A DNA stretch of 64,000 nt from positions 868,001 through 932,000 of the forward strand of contig NZ_JABEKT010000002.1 in assembly GCF_013283195.1 (NCBI RefSeq), read 5' to 3'. The position numbers were made by a program, and so were the translations under genes. Under the pieces are notes generated by a model that was given only the letters and a program-made list of their open reading frames with translations, had not been told where the DNA came from and did not search any database. Below, piece by piece: positions 22,075 to 30,800 of the stretch. Source of the DNA: Ensifer adhaerens (lineage in GTDB: Bacteria; Pseudomonadota; Alphaproteobacteria; Rhizobiales; Rhizobiaceae). Within the stretch, counting starts at the first letter, position 1; each line of letters starts with the position of its first letter.

Positions 22075-22983
22075 ATGTCCCGGTTCGACCCCGCTGACCT
22101 GCACGGCATCCACGCCATCCTCTATGCGTTGTTCGATTGCGACGAAAAGCTCGATCGCGGAGCCATGCGGCGCCAGACTGAGGTCTGTCTTGATGCCGGC
22201 GTGCATGGCATGGCGGCCCTCGGTCTTGCAACCGAAGCCTCGAAATTGAGCGAGGCCGAACGCATGGCGGTGATGGAATGGCTGGTGGAAGACACGGCCG
22301 GCCAAGTGCCGGTGGCGCTCACCATCTTCGGTCCTTCGGTCGAGGAGCAGGTCCGTCAGGCGCGCCATGCCGTTGGTGCGGGCGCCGACTGGCTGATCCT
22401 GCAGCCGCCGATCGTCGGCCAGTTCTCCGCCCAGGAATATATCCGCTTCTTCGGCCGTGTCGCCGATGCGATTGATGTGCCCGTCGCCATCCAGAATGCG
22501 CCAGCCTTCATGGGGAGGGGACTGACCGCAACCGACATTGCAGAGTTGGTCCGCCAGCATCCGAACATTACGCTGATCAAGGGCGAGGGACCGGTGGTCG
22601 ATATCGCCGCGCTGATCGAGGTTACCGAGGGAAGATTGCCGGTTTTCAACGGCCGGGCCGGTCTCGAACTCATCGACAACCTGCGGGCCGGATGCCGCGG
22701 CTTCATTCTTGCGCCCGACTGCATCGACCATGCCGTCAGGGCTTACGAGTTCTATCGCGACGGCTGGGACGAGGAGGCGGACGCGGCCTATCGCGACATG
22801 CTGCCGGCCGTGGTGTTCACCATGCAGGGGATCGAGAACCTGATGTGCTACGGCAAACGTCTCTTTGGTGAACGCGCCGGCCTGCCCGTGTTCGACCGTG
22901 CGCCGGCGCTGCGGCCGACGGCGACCGGCCTGGCGATGGTTGAGCGTTTTGCCGAAGAGCTTGGCCGGCTCGGCGAGGAATAG
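22075..22983 (+). CDS. DapA-family lyase (2-keto-3-deoxy sugar acid dehydratase or aldolase)
   Basis: A TIM-barrel Schiff-base enzyme of the dihydrodipicolinate synthase/N-acetylneuraminate lyase family. The loop GLATEAS replaces the common GTTGE, the tyrosine position of the family falls in QNAPAF, and the catalytic lysine is in LIKGEG. Behind an L-arabonate-type dehydratase it should take 2-keto-3-deoxy-L-arabonate, either dehydrating it to 2-oxoglutarate semialdehyde or cleaving it to pyruvate and glycolaldehyde. No semialdehyde dehydrogenase is seen in the window, which leaves the choice open. Confidence 0.85.
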   Translation: MSRFDPADLHGIHAILYALFDCDEKLDRGAMRRQTEVCLDAGVHGMAALGLATEASKLSEAERMAVMEWLVEDTAGQVPVALTIFGPSVEEQVRQARHAVGAGADWLILQPPIVGQFSAQEYIRFFGRVADAIDVPVAIQNAPAFMGRGLTATDIAELVRQHPNITLIKGEGPVVDIAALIEVTEGRLPVFNGRAGLELIDNLRAGCRGFILAPDCIDHAVRAYEFYRDGWDEEADAAYRDMLPAVVFTMQGIENLMCYGKRLFGERAGLPVFDRAPALRPTATGLAMVERFAEELGRLGEE

Positions 22984-23098
22984 GCGTTATCGCCATGCCA
23001 GGGGCCGACCGCCCGTTGTTGGGGCGTGGCGACGGCTATGGTAGCAAGGGGTCGAATCGCGCCAAAGTGCGCGCCGGGATTTCGGAAACGGACGGCTG

Positions 23099-23809
23099 AT
23101 GACGACATTTACGATCGGAGACCGGGGCTTGCCCGCACAGATCGCGGCGGAAATCGGCCGGCGGATTGCGCTCGGCGAACTCAAGCCCGGCGAGATCCTG
23201 CCCAAGGAGTCCGAGATGCTGGGCAATCTGCGCGTCAGCCGGACGACCTTGCGCGAGGCGCTGAAGATCCTGTCGACCAAGGGCTTCATCGAGGCCAAGC
23301 CGCGCCTGGGCACCCGTGTCCGCGCGCCGGAGCATTGGAACACGCTCGATCCGGTGGTGCTCTCCTGGCACGAGGGCGCGGATGACCAGCAGCAACTCGC
23401 CGAGGAACTGTTCGAGATCCGCCTGGCGATAGAGCCGATGGCAGCGGGGCTTGCCGCTCGCCGTGGGTCGGCGGATGAGCTTGAGCGCATCCGCGCGGCC
23501 TATGCCCGCATGACGGAAGACCACGCGACGGTTTCTGCCGCGATTGAAGCTGACATCGATTTCCACCTGGAAATCATCCAGGCGGCGCACAATCGCTTTC
23601 TTCTGCCCGTCTCAGCGGTCATTCGCACGGCGCTGACAATCAGTATTCCCCGCACGCTCAGGACGTTTGGTGGATTGCAGCACTCCCTCAAGATGCACGA
23701 GGCGATCGTCGAAGCGATTGAAGCGCGCAATGCGGCAACGGCAGAAACGGCGGCGGAAACACTGTTGAACGCCACCTACCAGCGCAATTTCCTATCCGCA
23801 CAGCCGTAA
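23099..23809 (+). CDS. Second GntR/FadR-type regulator (FCD domain)
   Basis: The 236 residues comprise a GntR winged helix (LPKESEMLGNLRVSRTTLRE, ILSTKGFIEAKPRLGTRV) and an FCD domain with IDFHLEIIQAAHN and SLKMHEAIVEAIEARN, the expected metal ligands. It is closely similar in architecture to the regulator at 17246 but clearly a different protein. Located 115 bases after the lyase gene, it probably senses an intermediate of the same sugar pathway. Confidence 0.88.
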   Translation: MTTFTIGDRGLPAQIAAEIGRRIALGELKPGEILPKESEMLGNLRVSRTTLREALKILSTKGFIEAKPRLGTRVRAPEHWNTLDPVVLSWHEGADDQQQLAEELFEIRLAIEPMAAGLAARRGSADELERIRAAYARMTEDHATVSAAIEADIDFHLEIIQAAHNRFLLPVSAVIRTALTISIPRTLRTFGGLQHSLKMHEAIVEAIEARNAATAETAAETLLNATYQRNFLSAQP

Positions 23810-23828
23810 CCAGGACCCAGTCACGGCA

Positions 23829-24329
23829 TCATTTTCGGTGCAGGTTGATCTCGCTGGTGACGACCCTGTCACCGGATTCCGGGTCGACATCAACAGTCGT
23901 CAGCCGCATGCCGTTGGCGCCAACTTTCTGTAGCGTCAGATCCGCGCTGCGGTCGCCGTTGACTTCCTTCGCCCAGCGAATGGTCAGGTTGATGGCATCA
24001 CCGCGACGGCTGCCGCTCAAGCCCGCCCGTCCGCCGCGCGGGCCGAGATACGATCCGCTGTATTTCGTGCCGCTGAATTTCAGTTGGGCATCGATCGATT
24101 TTGAGATCAGGATCAACCCGCGGCAGACGCCCTCCATCGACAGCGCCAAGCCCTGCGATTGAGAATCGAAGTTGCAGGAAACGTTGATGGGCGACATATG
24201 CGTGCGGATTCTGACTGTCCCGGCGCCCGTCCAGCTGCCCTGCAGCGACTTCAGGAACGCACCTTCGTCCGCCTGGGCGGCGCCGGCAAGCGATGTTGTC
24301 ATGGCGGCAAACACGAGCCAACGCAGCAT
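23829..24329 (-). CDS. Conserved hypothetical exported protein
   Basis: A 166-residue protein with a clear signal peptide (MLRWLVFAAMTTSLAGAAQA) and a small beta-rich mature domain beginning DEGAFLKSLQGSWTGAGTV, which resembles lipocalin-like or heme-binding-like single-domain proteins of rhizobia in feel only. Motifs such as VSCNFDS and GVCRGLILIS hold two cysteines that could form a disulfide in the periplasm. It is convergent with the second GntR gene. I do not recognise a function. Confidence 0.7.
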   Translation of the reverse strand: MLRWLVFAAMTTSLAGAAQADEGAFLKSLQGSWTGAGTVRIRTHMSPINVSCNFDSQSQGLALSMEGVCRGLILISKSIDAQLKFSGTKYSGSYLGPRGGRAGLSGSRRGDAINLTIRWAKEVNGDRSADLTLQKVGANGMRLTTVDVDPESGDRVVTSEINLHRK

Positions 24330-24799
24330 AACGCAATCCTCCGTTCAGAGGCTCGGCATGGTACACCAGCCAAGGCCCAGATCACCAGCCGCAACGCGCA
24401 ACCGCGGCGGATGTTCCGCGCGGTCATGCACTGACGCTTCCAGCGGAGCGTATTGCCTCTAGCCATACGGCCGGACGGTTCGGCTTAGGCGTCTATGCGC
24501 ATGACGGCATTCAGGCGTCCATGAGCAACGGTGTGTCGCCATTAACCTCATCTGGCGAAAGCCTCGCCAAGGCGGTGGATGTATGCGCTAAAAGTTGGTA
24601 AAGAAACTGTTACTATCATAGTATATGTATTCAACATGAACGTCACTTCGACTTAATTATTGTCATGCATACGTCTTTGGATCGATATTGTGTTTATCGC
24701 ACCGATTTTTTTGCTCATATCACACTCGTCTATACAGCGGTACACCGGCCGACGGCCCATCGTGAAGGCTACGAACGAGCTCGGTGATCCGGCTGCCTC
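24330..24799. other. Intergenic region, AT-rich in its second half
   Basis: No gene is supported in these 470 bases. The stretch 24590-24740 is much richer in A and T than its surroundings and has ACTATCATAGTATATGTATT and a run of seven T at about 24702, so it may hold promoters for the following gene. No palindrome as strong as the one before csgG was found. Confidence 0.4.
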
Positions 24800-25717
24800 G
24801 TGGGGTGGGAGGTCGTGAACGTTCATCCTTCGCATCACGGTGCTTTCGAACACCCTCTTGCTCCCTGGATTGACGCGATCCTCGAGCGAGAGCAGTTTGC
24901 CGAAGCCTTGCGCGATGTGGCGCTGCGGCTTGTCGCGATGCACGACATCGCGCCCAGGATCGTGCGCTACACCGCCAATCTGCAGAAGTGGCTTCTCACC
25001 CAGGCAATCCTGACTTTGCACTTCGAGCGCAAGACGGACCCCACCCGCTCGGGCCTGACAGCGGCAAAGCTCTTGGATTTTTTCGTCGCCAACAATGTGG
25101 CAAGCCGAAATACGGCCGTGGCTCATCTGGCCGAAATGCGAAGCTACAGGCTGTTGCTTGATGCCGAATGGGCGGGCGACAAGCGTCTGCGGCCGCTGAT
25201 CGTGTCGGAAACGGCCGAGGACCTTATCCGTCAGTGGTTCGACGGGCACCTCAGATCGCTCGACAGGTTGGACAAGGGGAGGCGCTGCGATCTTTCCAGT
25301 GCCAAGCCATCCCTGATGCATTTCGCACATCCAAGGGCGACGCGGCGCCTGTTCGGCGAGCCAGGCTGGTGTTCACCGCCAGAAAGCGTTGCCACATTCG
25401 TCTGGACGGAGTCCGGCAGCAACATTCTCCATGATCTGATTGCGCGCCTGCCCAAGGGGGAGCTTGCTGAGGGGCAAATAACGATCGGCCCCTTGCGGAT
25501 CAGCGAGATCACCAACCGCTACATCATTTCGAAAAGTCACGCCCAACGGGTGTTTGCGCGTGCGCGCGACCTGGGCATCGTCGGTTGGCAAAGGCCGGGC
25601 AACCGCGGCGATCTATGGGTGTCCTCAGCGCTTGTGCATGACTATCGACGATGGCAGGCGGTCAAGTTTGCCGCTCTCGAAGAGGCATTCGATTGGGCTG
25701 TTGCCCGAACGGCATAG
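24800..25717 (+). CDS. Hypothetical protein, possible winged-helix regulator
   Basis: A 305-residue soluble protein without signal or membrane segments. Two segments look like helix-turn-helix units: KLLDFFVANNVASRNTAVAH (about residues 88-108) and ISEITNRYIISKSHAQRVFA, followed by a wing-like LGIVGWQRPGNRGDLWVS. This suggests DNA binding, but I do not recognise the family. GTG 24800 opens the frame; GTG 24815 is also possible. It is the gene immediately before the curli-type cluster and reads toward it, so a role in its control is a reasonable guess, not shown. Confidence 0.6.
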   Translation: MGWEVVNVHPSHHGAFEHPLAPWIDAILEREQFAEALRDVALRLVAMHDIAPRIVRYTANLQKWLLTQAILTLHFERKTDPTRSGLTAAKLLDFFVANNVASRNTAVAHLAEMRSYRLLLDAEWAGDKRLRPLIVSETAEDLIRQWFDGHLRSLDRLDKGRRCDLSSAKPSLMHFAHPRATRRLFGEPGWCSPPESVATFVWTESGSNILHDLIARLPKGELAEGQITIGPLRISEITNRYIISKSHAQRVFARARDLGIVGWQRPGNRGDLWVSSALVHDYRRWQAVKFAALEEAFDWAVARTA

Positions 25718-25918
25718 CAGGCCGCAGCCGTTCACCATGCGGCATTCGCAAACAGGCCGTTTGTGTGCTGCCGTTGCCGGCCTCCAAGGTTGCTTTTGCG
25801 TTAACGTCGAGCGCCGCTTTTTAGCGTTCAAATTGGTGGAAATTTTTCCAAGTATCTATGGCTATTGCTTAATTCGGCGTCGCTACAACTTGTCTCATCA
25901 AGAACGGGGAGACAAGAA

Positions 25919-26323
25919 ATGAACAACGCTAAAGTAATTTCTGCAGTATTGCTTGCATCGCTTCTTTCGGCTCCGGTCGCCATGGCCGGCACCGAATTCG
26001 CTTCGCCGGCCTTCGTGCAGCAGGCCACCGGCGGCGCCGGCTTTTCGGCGCTCGATACTGCCGCCATCATGAAGCCGGTCATGGACCTGATTGTTGCAAC
26101 GCCGACCGTCGACACGTCGTCGCTCGCGGGCAACCTTTCCTTCGTCTACCAGAGCGGTGACTTCAACACCGCCTCGATCCAGCAGAGCGGCGTACGCAAC
26201 GTCGGTTTGATCCAGCAGGCCGGCTACATGAACTCGGCCTCGATCAGCCAGACCGGCGTCGGCCACCAGGCCTTCATCTCGCAGCAGGGCCGCAACAACG
26301 TTGCGATAATCAGCCAGCGCTAA
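25919..26323 (+). CDS. Small curlin-repeat protein (CsgB/CsgA-like)
   Basis: A secreted amyloid subunit of 134 residues. A signal peptide (KVISAVLLASLLSAPVAMA) is followed by a non-repeat segment and then three to four curlin units at the C-terminus: FVYQSGDFNTASIQQ, GLIQQAGYMNSASISQ, AFISQQGRNNVAIISQ. Spacing and the inward-facing Ser-Gln-Asn-Gln pattern are those of curli subunits. A short protein with few repeats fits a nucleator role. ATG 25919 follows GGGGAGACAAG. The gene is monocistronic, ends in a terminator and converges on csgF. Confidence 0.85.
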   Translation: MNNAKVISAVLLASLLSAPVAMAGTEFASPAFVQQATGGAGFSALDTAAIMKPVMDLIVATPTVDTSSLAGNLSFVYQSGDFNTASIQQSGVRNVGLIQQAGYMNSASISQTGVGHQAFISQQGRNNVAIISQR

Positions 26324-26339
26324 GAACAATAACAGACAC

Positions 26340-26369
26340 GACGGCGCGCCCGGGGACAGGCGCGCCGTC
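26340..26369. terminator. Bidirectional hairpin between the small curlin gene and csgF
   Basis: An 11-base perfect stem (GACGGCGCGCC/GGCGCGCCGTC, 8-base loop) lies between the convergent genes. It can serve both strands, though it lacks a long T-run. Confidence 0.65.
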
Positions 26370-26383
26370 TATCTACATTCGGT

Positions 26384-26410
26384 AGAGCCTGCGGTCGCGG
26401 GCTCTTTTTC
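26384..26410 (+). terminator. Rho-independent terminator of the small curlin gene
   Basis: AGAGCC-T-GCG-GT-CGC-G-GGCTCT forms a stem with a symmetric internal mismatch, and a TTTTTCTCTTT tract follows. It lies 60 bases after the stop at 26323. Confidence 0.8.
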
Positions 26411-26431
26411 TCTTTCTGCTGGCGCCGGGGT

Positions 26432-26704
26432 TTACTGCCCGTCATCCACCTCTGGCAGCGGCACCGGGTTGGGATTGGGCTGCGGAACGCCACCGAAATC
26501 GGGGAAGTCGATCGTGAATCCTGGGCCACTGTCGCTTGCACCTTCGCCCTGGGCGCTTGCCTGCGAAAGCAGCCAGTTGCCGTTTAGCGGATCGCCGCCG
26601 AGCGAGGGATTGATCGGGCGATAGACAAGCTCGGACGCGAAGCCCGTTCCGCCTGCCGCGATGGTTACCGTTGCCGCGAGAAGTGCGGTCTGAAGCAACT
26701 TCAT
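26432..26704 (-). CDS. csgF: Curli assembly protein CsgF
   Basis: CsgF is a small secreted protein that plugs the outer face of the CsgG pore and couples secretion to nucleation. The 90-residue product has a signal peptide (LLQTALLAATVTIAAGG) and then the diagnostic CsgF segment ELVYRPINPSLGGDPLNG followed by NWLLSQASAQ. The C-terminal part is shorter than in enteric CsgF and ends in a proline-rich tail (VPQPNPNPVPLPEVDDGQ). ATG 26704 follows AAGGAG. It is last in the giant-curlin operon. Confidence 0.88.
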   Translation of the reverse strand: MKLLQTALLAATVTIAAGGTGFASELVYRPINPSLGGDPLNGNWLLSQASAQGEGASDSGPGFTIDFPDFGGVPQPNPNPVPLPEVDDGQ

Positions 26705-26735
26705 TGGTATTCTCCTTCTTGAGTATCGGGGGCGG

Positions 26736-27344
26736 TCAACGTTTAGGTAGAACGTACATCCGGCCCGGGACCACGACAACGGTCTTGTTTTCCAGTCCGC
26801 GCAGGCCGGTCGGCATCATGTACCGTCCGCTCTGTGCCGTCTGGATCGCCAGCACCGTCGAATTCTTGGAATCACGCACATCCAGCACGCCGGCGAGGCT
26901 GTTGCCGTCCTGGATATAGGCGATCTGGTTGTTCTCGCCGGAGACGCCGACAAGCTGGAAATTATTGTCGCCGCGGCTTGCCTGCACCACCGAGTTGTTG
27001 TTGCCACCCTGGACGAGAAGCAGGGCCGAGCTGTTGCCCTCGATCGCCTGGACGGCGCGGTTGTTGGTGCCTGCCTGCTGGATCAGCGCCAGGCTGCCCG
27101 TTCCCTCGATGCCGGCATTGGCATTGTTGCCTTGGCCGAGCTGGATGATCGATGTCGTCGAACCGCTTTCACCGCCGAGGAACGGCTGGATCGGCGCCAT
27201 CAGCGCGTTCACCTCGGCCGGATTGGTGCTGTAATCCCTGACGAGCAGGTCTTCGGCCGCAGCCGTGCTGGCGGCCGCTACGAGGCCTGCGGCCATGATC
27301 GCGTGGCGAAGAACTTTGCCGATTGGGCGTGTTGAACGTTTCAT
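26736..27344 (-). CDS. Curlin-repeat protein, probable nucleator (CsgB-like)
   Basis: A 202-residue exported protein. After a signal (AIMAAGLVAAASTAAA) and about 40 residues of non-repeat sequence come about five curlin-type units: SIIQLGQGNNANAG, ALIQQAGTNNRAVQAIEG, LLLVQGGNNNSVVQ, FQLVGVSGENNQIAYIQ and VLAIQTAQSGRYM. The units are less regular than in the giant curlin, and the protein ends with a basic, non-repeat tail VVVVPGRMYVLPKR. In enteric curli, CsgB carries such an irregular basic end that anchors it at the cell surface, so a nucleator role is likely. It lies between the csgH-like gene and csgF, with 31 bases to each. Confidence 0.82.
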   Translation of the reverse strand: MKRSTRPIGKVLRHAIMAAGLVAAASTAAAEDLLVRDYSTNPAEVNALMAPIQPFLGGESGSTTSIIQLGQGNNANAGIEGTGSLALIQQAGTNNRAVQAIEGNSSALLLVQGGNNNSVVQASRGDNNFQLVGVSGENNQIAYIQDGNSLAGVLDVRDSKNSTVLAIQTAQSGRYMMPTGLRGLENKTVVVVPGRMYVLPKR

Positions 27345-27375
27345 CTGTCTTCTACCCGTTTTTCTGTTTCTTCGG

Positions 27376-27798
27376 TCAGATGCGTGTCATCGGTTGCGAA
27401 AGCTCGATCGTCTGGTCGAGATCGCAGAGTGTCTTGCCAGCGTCGTCCGTAACCACGAGCGTGATGCGGACCCGACCGGGGCGGTTGATCACGACCTGCG
27501 TGTCGCCAAGAGAGCCCTCGGAAAAGCGGTTCTTCTGGCTGGTCGTGCTGCTTCCCCCCGGGGATTGCTTGGCGATGCTTAAGGCGAAACTGCCGTTGAG
27601 GTCGGCTGCACCTTCGATGAAGGGTCTGAGCGTCGCCATCTCCTGTCCACCGATCCGTACCCCGCATGCCTTGATGCGGGGATCGCTGGAATTGCCGAGG
27701 ATGGTCTGACCGTTCATCGAAGTGGCACTCGCTTGAAAGCCGAAAGTGATCGTGACTGCAAAAATCTGGAGAAACCGAATTGCCTGCACAAGCCGCAT
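27376..27798 (-). CDS. csgH: CsgH-like curli inhibitor/chaperone
   Basis: A 140-residue exported protein with an N-terminal hydrophobic signal (FLQIFAVTITFGFQASA) and a beta-rich mature domain with two cysteines (IKACGVRIGG and KTLCDLDQ). Size, position in the curli operon and the immunoglobulin-like strand pattern fit CsgH, the alphaproteobacterial counterpart of CsgC that keeps curlin unfolded in the periplasm. The identification rests mainly on context and shape, not on a motif I can verify. ATG 27798 follows GGGAGG; a longer upstream reading is antisense-like and rejected. Confidence 0.72.
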   Translation of the reverse strand: MRLVQAIRFLQIFAVTITFGFQASATSMNGQTILGNSSDPRIKACGVRIGGQEMATLRPFIEGAADLNGSFALSIAKQSPGGSSTTSQKNRFSEGSLGDTQVVINRPGRVRITLVVTDDAGKTLCDLDQTIELSQPMTRI

Positions 27799-27818
27799 GA
27801 CCTGATCCTCCCTGAAGG

Positions 27819-27844
27819 GGTGGGGCGCTCGAAAGCGCCCCACC
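27819..27844 (-). promoter_or_regulatory. Stable hairpin between the giant curlin gene and csgH
   Basis: On the minus strand GGTGGGGCGCT-TTCG-AGCGCCCCACC is a perfect 11-base stem with a TTCG tetraloop, 22 bases after the curlin stop. No T-run follows, so it probably protects the curlin message or lets only part of transcription proceed to csgH, the CsgB-like gene and csgF, giving excess major subunit. Confidence 0.7.
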
Positions 27845-27865
27845 GTGTCGATCAACCTCTGTCGA

Positions 27866-30800
27866 TCAATTCTGGCTGACGAAAGCGACGTTTCTGCTGC
27901 CGGCCTGGATGACCACCGAGTTCTGGCCGCTGTTGCCCTGGCTGACGATCGCATAGTTGCGATCGGCATCGCTCGAGCCGCTGCCGTACTGCAGCACCAC
28001 CGAGTTGGAAGCGGAGCCCGTCTGGCTGATCCAGGCGTTGGAGTAGGCGCCTGCCTGGACGACTGCCGACGAATGACCGCCAGCGCCCGACTGGTCGACG
28101 AGAGCAAGCGAGTTGTTCGACGACTGGACGATCAGCGAGGTGTTGCCCACTGTGTTCGACTGGTTGGTGCCGGCGACGTTCTTCTTGCCGTTCTGGATCG
28201 TCAGAGCAGCGTTGCCGAGGCTTGCGATTTGCGTCGTCGTTGCCACGTTGTCCCGACCGGACTGGATGATGCCGGCTGCAGAGAGGATGGCGCCGTTCTG
28301 CAGGTTGCTTGCGCTGTTGCCTTCGCCAGACTGAACGATGGCGGCGGCTGCACCGAGCGTTGCCGTCTGGATGTTGGCAGCACCGTTGCCGTCACCGATC
28401 TGAACCGTGGCGGCAAGCGAGCCGGCAGCAACGGTCTGGAAGTTGAAGGCCTCGTTGTCGTCGCCGACCTGTACGATACCGGCTGCCGACGCGACCGTCG
28501 GAATGTTCACTTCGCCAAGCGGGTTGGTGAACGGAGTTTCGATAGTTTTGTCTGTTTCAGATTGTGTGGTTGTAGCATTTTTGCGAATGCCGAGGAAACT
28601 GCCGCCACTATAGACGGTCTTTGCCTCATAGGTGGTTATGTCCACACTGAGCGTTCCACTTGCAGGGAGTATAAGCTGCCCAATCTGGACGTTAGCGGCG
28701 GCGTTACCGTCGCCAAACTGCCCAACGAGAGCAACAGAGTCTTTAGCAGGGGCAGAGCCGGAGCCCGTCGCAATTGTCGGACCGCCTTCAACGCCAAACT
28801 TGAACAAGTCAAAACCAACATTCCAATTGGTGTAATTCGGCATCGGCAGCTTGATGGTGGCGTCAAACGCCGGCGCCACCTCATAGCTGACGGTCTGCGT
28901 CACGCCCTGCGTGTTGTAGGCGGTGTTTCCCGAACCGACCTGCAGGATGCCGGCGACGACATTGCTGCTGTCGGCCTGCTGCAGGTTGCCGGCGGTGTTG
29001 CCCCAGCCGAACTGGCCGATCAGGGCCGTCGCGCCGACGACGTCGTTCTGGACGTTGGCAGCCTCGTTGTTGCCGCCAGCGCCCTGGATGATGAAGGCGT
29101 TGGAGAGTGACGACGCCGTCTGGCTGTTGACCGCTTCATTGAAGCGACCGCTCTGGATGATCGTCGCATCGACGCCGGTGCTCGAGAGCTGCAGGTTGGC
29201 AGCCGTGTTGTCGCGGCCGTCCTGTAGGATGGCGGCGCTGCTGCCGGTTACGCCGGACTGCAGGTTGGCTGCCTCATTGCGGTTGCCCGACTGGATGATC
29301 GAGGCCTCGACATCCGTGCTGGTGAGCTGGACGTTGCCGGCGACGTTGCGGTTACCGTCCTGCAAGATGCCGGCGGTGCCGCCGTTGACACCCGACTGGG
29401 CATTGCTCGCCTCGTTGCGGTCGCCGTTCTGCAGGGTGAATGCGTCGACATCGCTGCTGCCGGTCTGGATCGTGCCCGCACTGTTGCGGTCGCCCTTCTG
29501 CAGGATGATGGTTGCCATGTCAGCGCCGTCGGTCTGCAGGTTTGTCGCTTCGTTGCGCGCGCCGTCCTGGACGATCAGCGCATCAGAGTTGACCAGATCT
29601 GACTGCACGTTGCCGGCCGTGTTGCGGCTGCCGAGCTGCAGGATCGAGGCGTTGGTCGGATCGACGTCGGTCTGAAGGTTGGCTGCGACGTTGTTGGAGC
29701 CGCCCTGGATGATGTTCGCAGTTGCTTCGAGGCCGCCGCTTTGTACGTTCACACCGCTGTTGCCGCTGCCGACCTGCAGAATGTTGGCAGCGTTCTTTAC
29801 GCCGCTGTCGATCTGCGCGTTGCTGGCGCCGTTGCCGGTGCCGAACTGGGCGATGTTGGCATCATTGTCGCGGCCGGTATCCTGGAAGTTCGTGCCGGTG
29901 TTGCCCGAACCGAACTGGCCGATATTGGCGCTGTTGCGGGTAAACTGCTCGCTGCCGACGGCGTCGTTCTGGGAGTTGGCCGCGATGTTGTCGTCGCCGA
30001 ACTGCAGGATCGTCGCGTCGTTGCCATCGGTCAGGTTTCCGCCGCGATTGCGGGCGTTGACGGCAAGGTTGTCGTCGCCAAACTGGGCAATCGACGAGCT
30101 GTGCTTCGTGCCGCCTTCCGACAGGTTGTAAGCGTCGTTGCGCTTGCCGCCCTGCAGGATGGTTGCCGTCGAATTGCGGCCATCGTTCTGGGTGTTGACG
30201 GCAAGGTTGTCGTTGCCGACCTGTCCAATGACGGCCTTGTTGTCGTTGTTGTAGCCGTTGTTGTGGAAGTCGCCGATCTGGCTGTTGAGCGCGGTGTTGC
30301 GATTGCCGTCCTGGACAGTCTGCGCCGTATTGTTCTTGCCGCCGCCTGCGCCGCCGGCCTGGAGGTTGACGGCGTTGTTCTTGTTCCCGCTCTGGACGAT
30401 CGAAGCGTTCAGCTTGTCGGCCGGGCCCGCCTGGGAACCCGGAGACTGCAGGTTCGAAGCCGTGTTGTTGTTGCCGTCCTGCAGGATGAAGGCGTCGGAG
30501 TTGTTCACCGAGGTCTGGACGTTGGCAGCGGCGTTGCTGTTTCCGTCCTGGATAACCGTTGCGGAGGTCGGGTCGACATTCGTCTGGGTGTTGACGGCGC
30601 TGTTGTCCTTGCCGTTCTGGGCAATGATGGCCGTTGCGTCGACCGAACCACCCTGCTGGGTGTTGATCGCGCCATTGCCCTTGCCTACCTGCAGGATGCC
30701 TGCATTGCCGTCCTTGCTGCCGGTCTGGTTGTTGATCCCGGCGTTGCCGGTGCCGCTCTGGGCGGTGACGGCGTTGGACGACGTTTCGTTCGTCTGGTTG

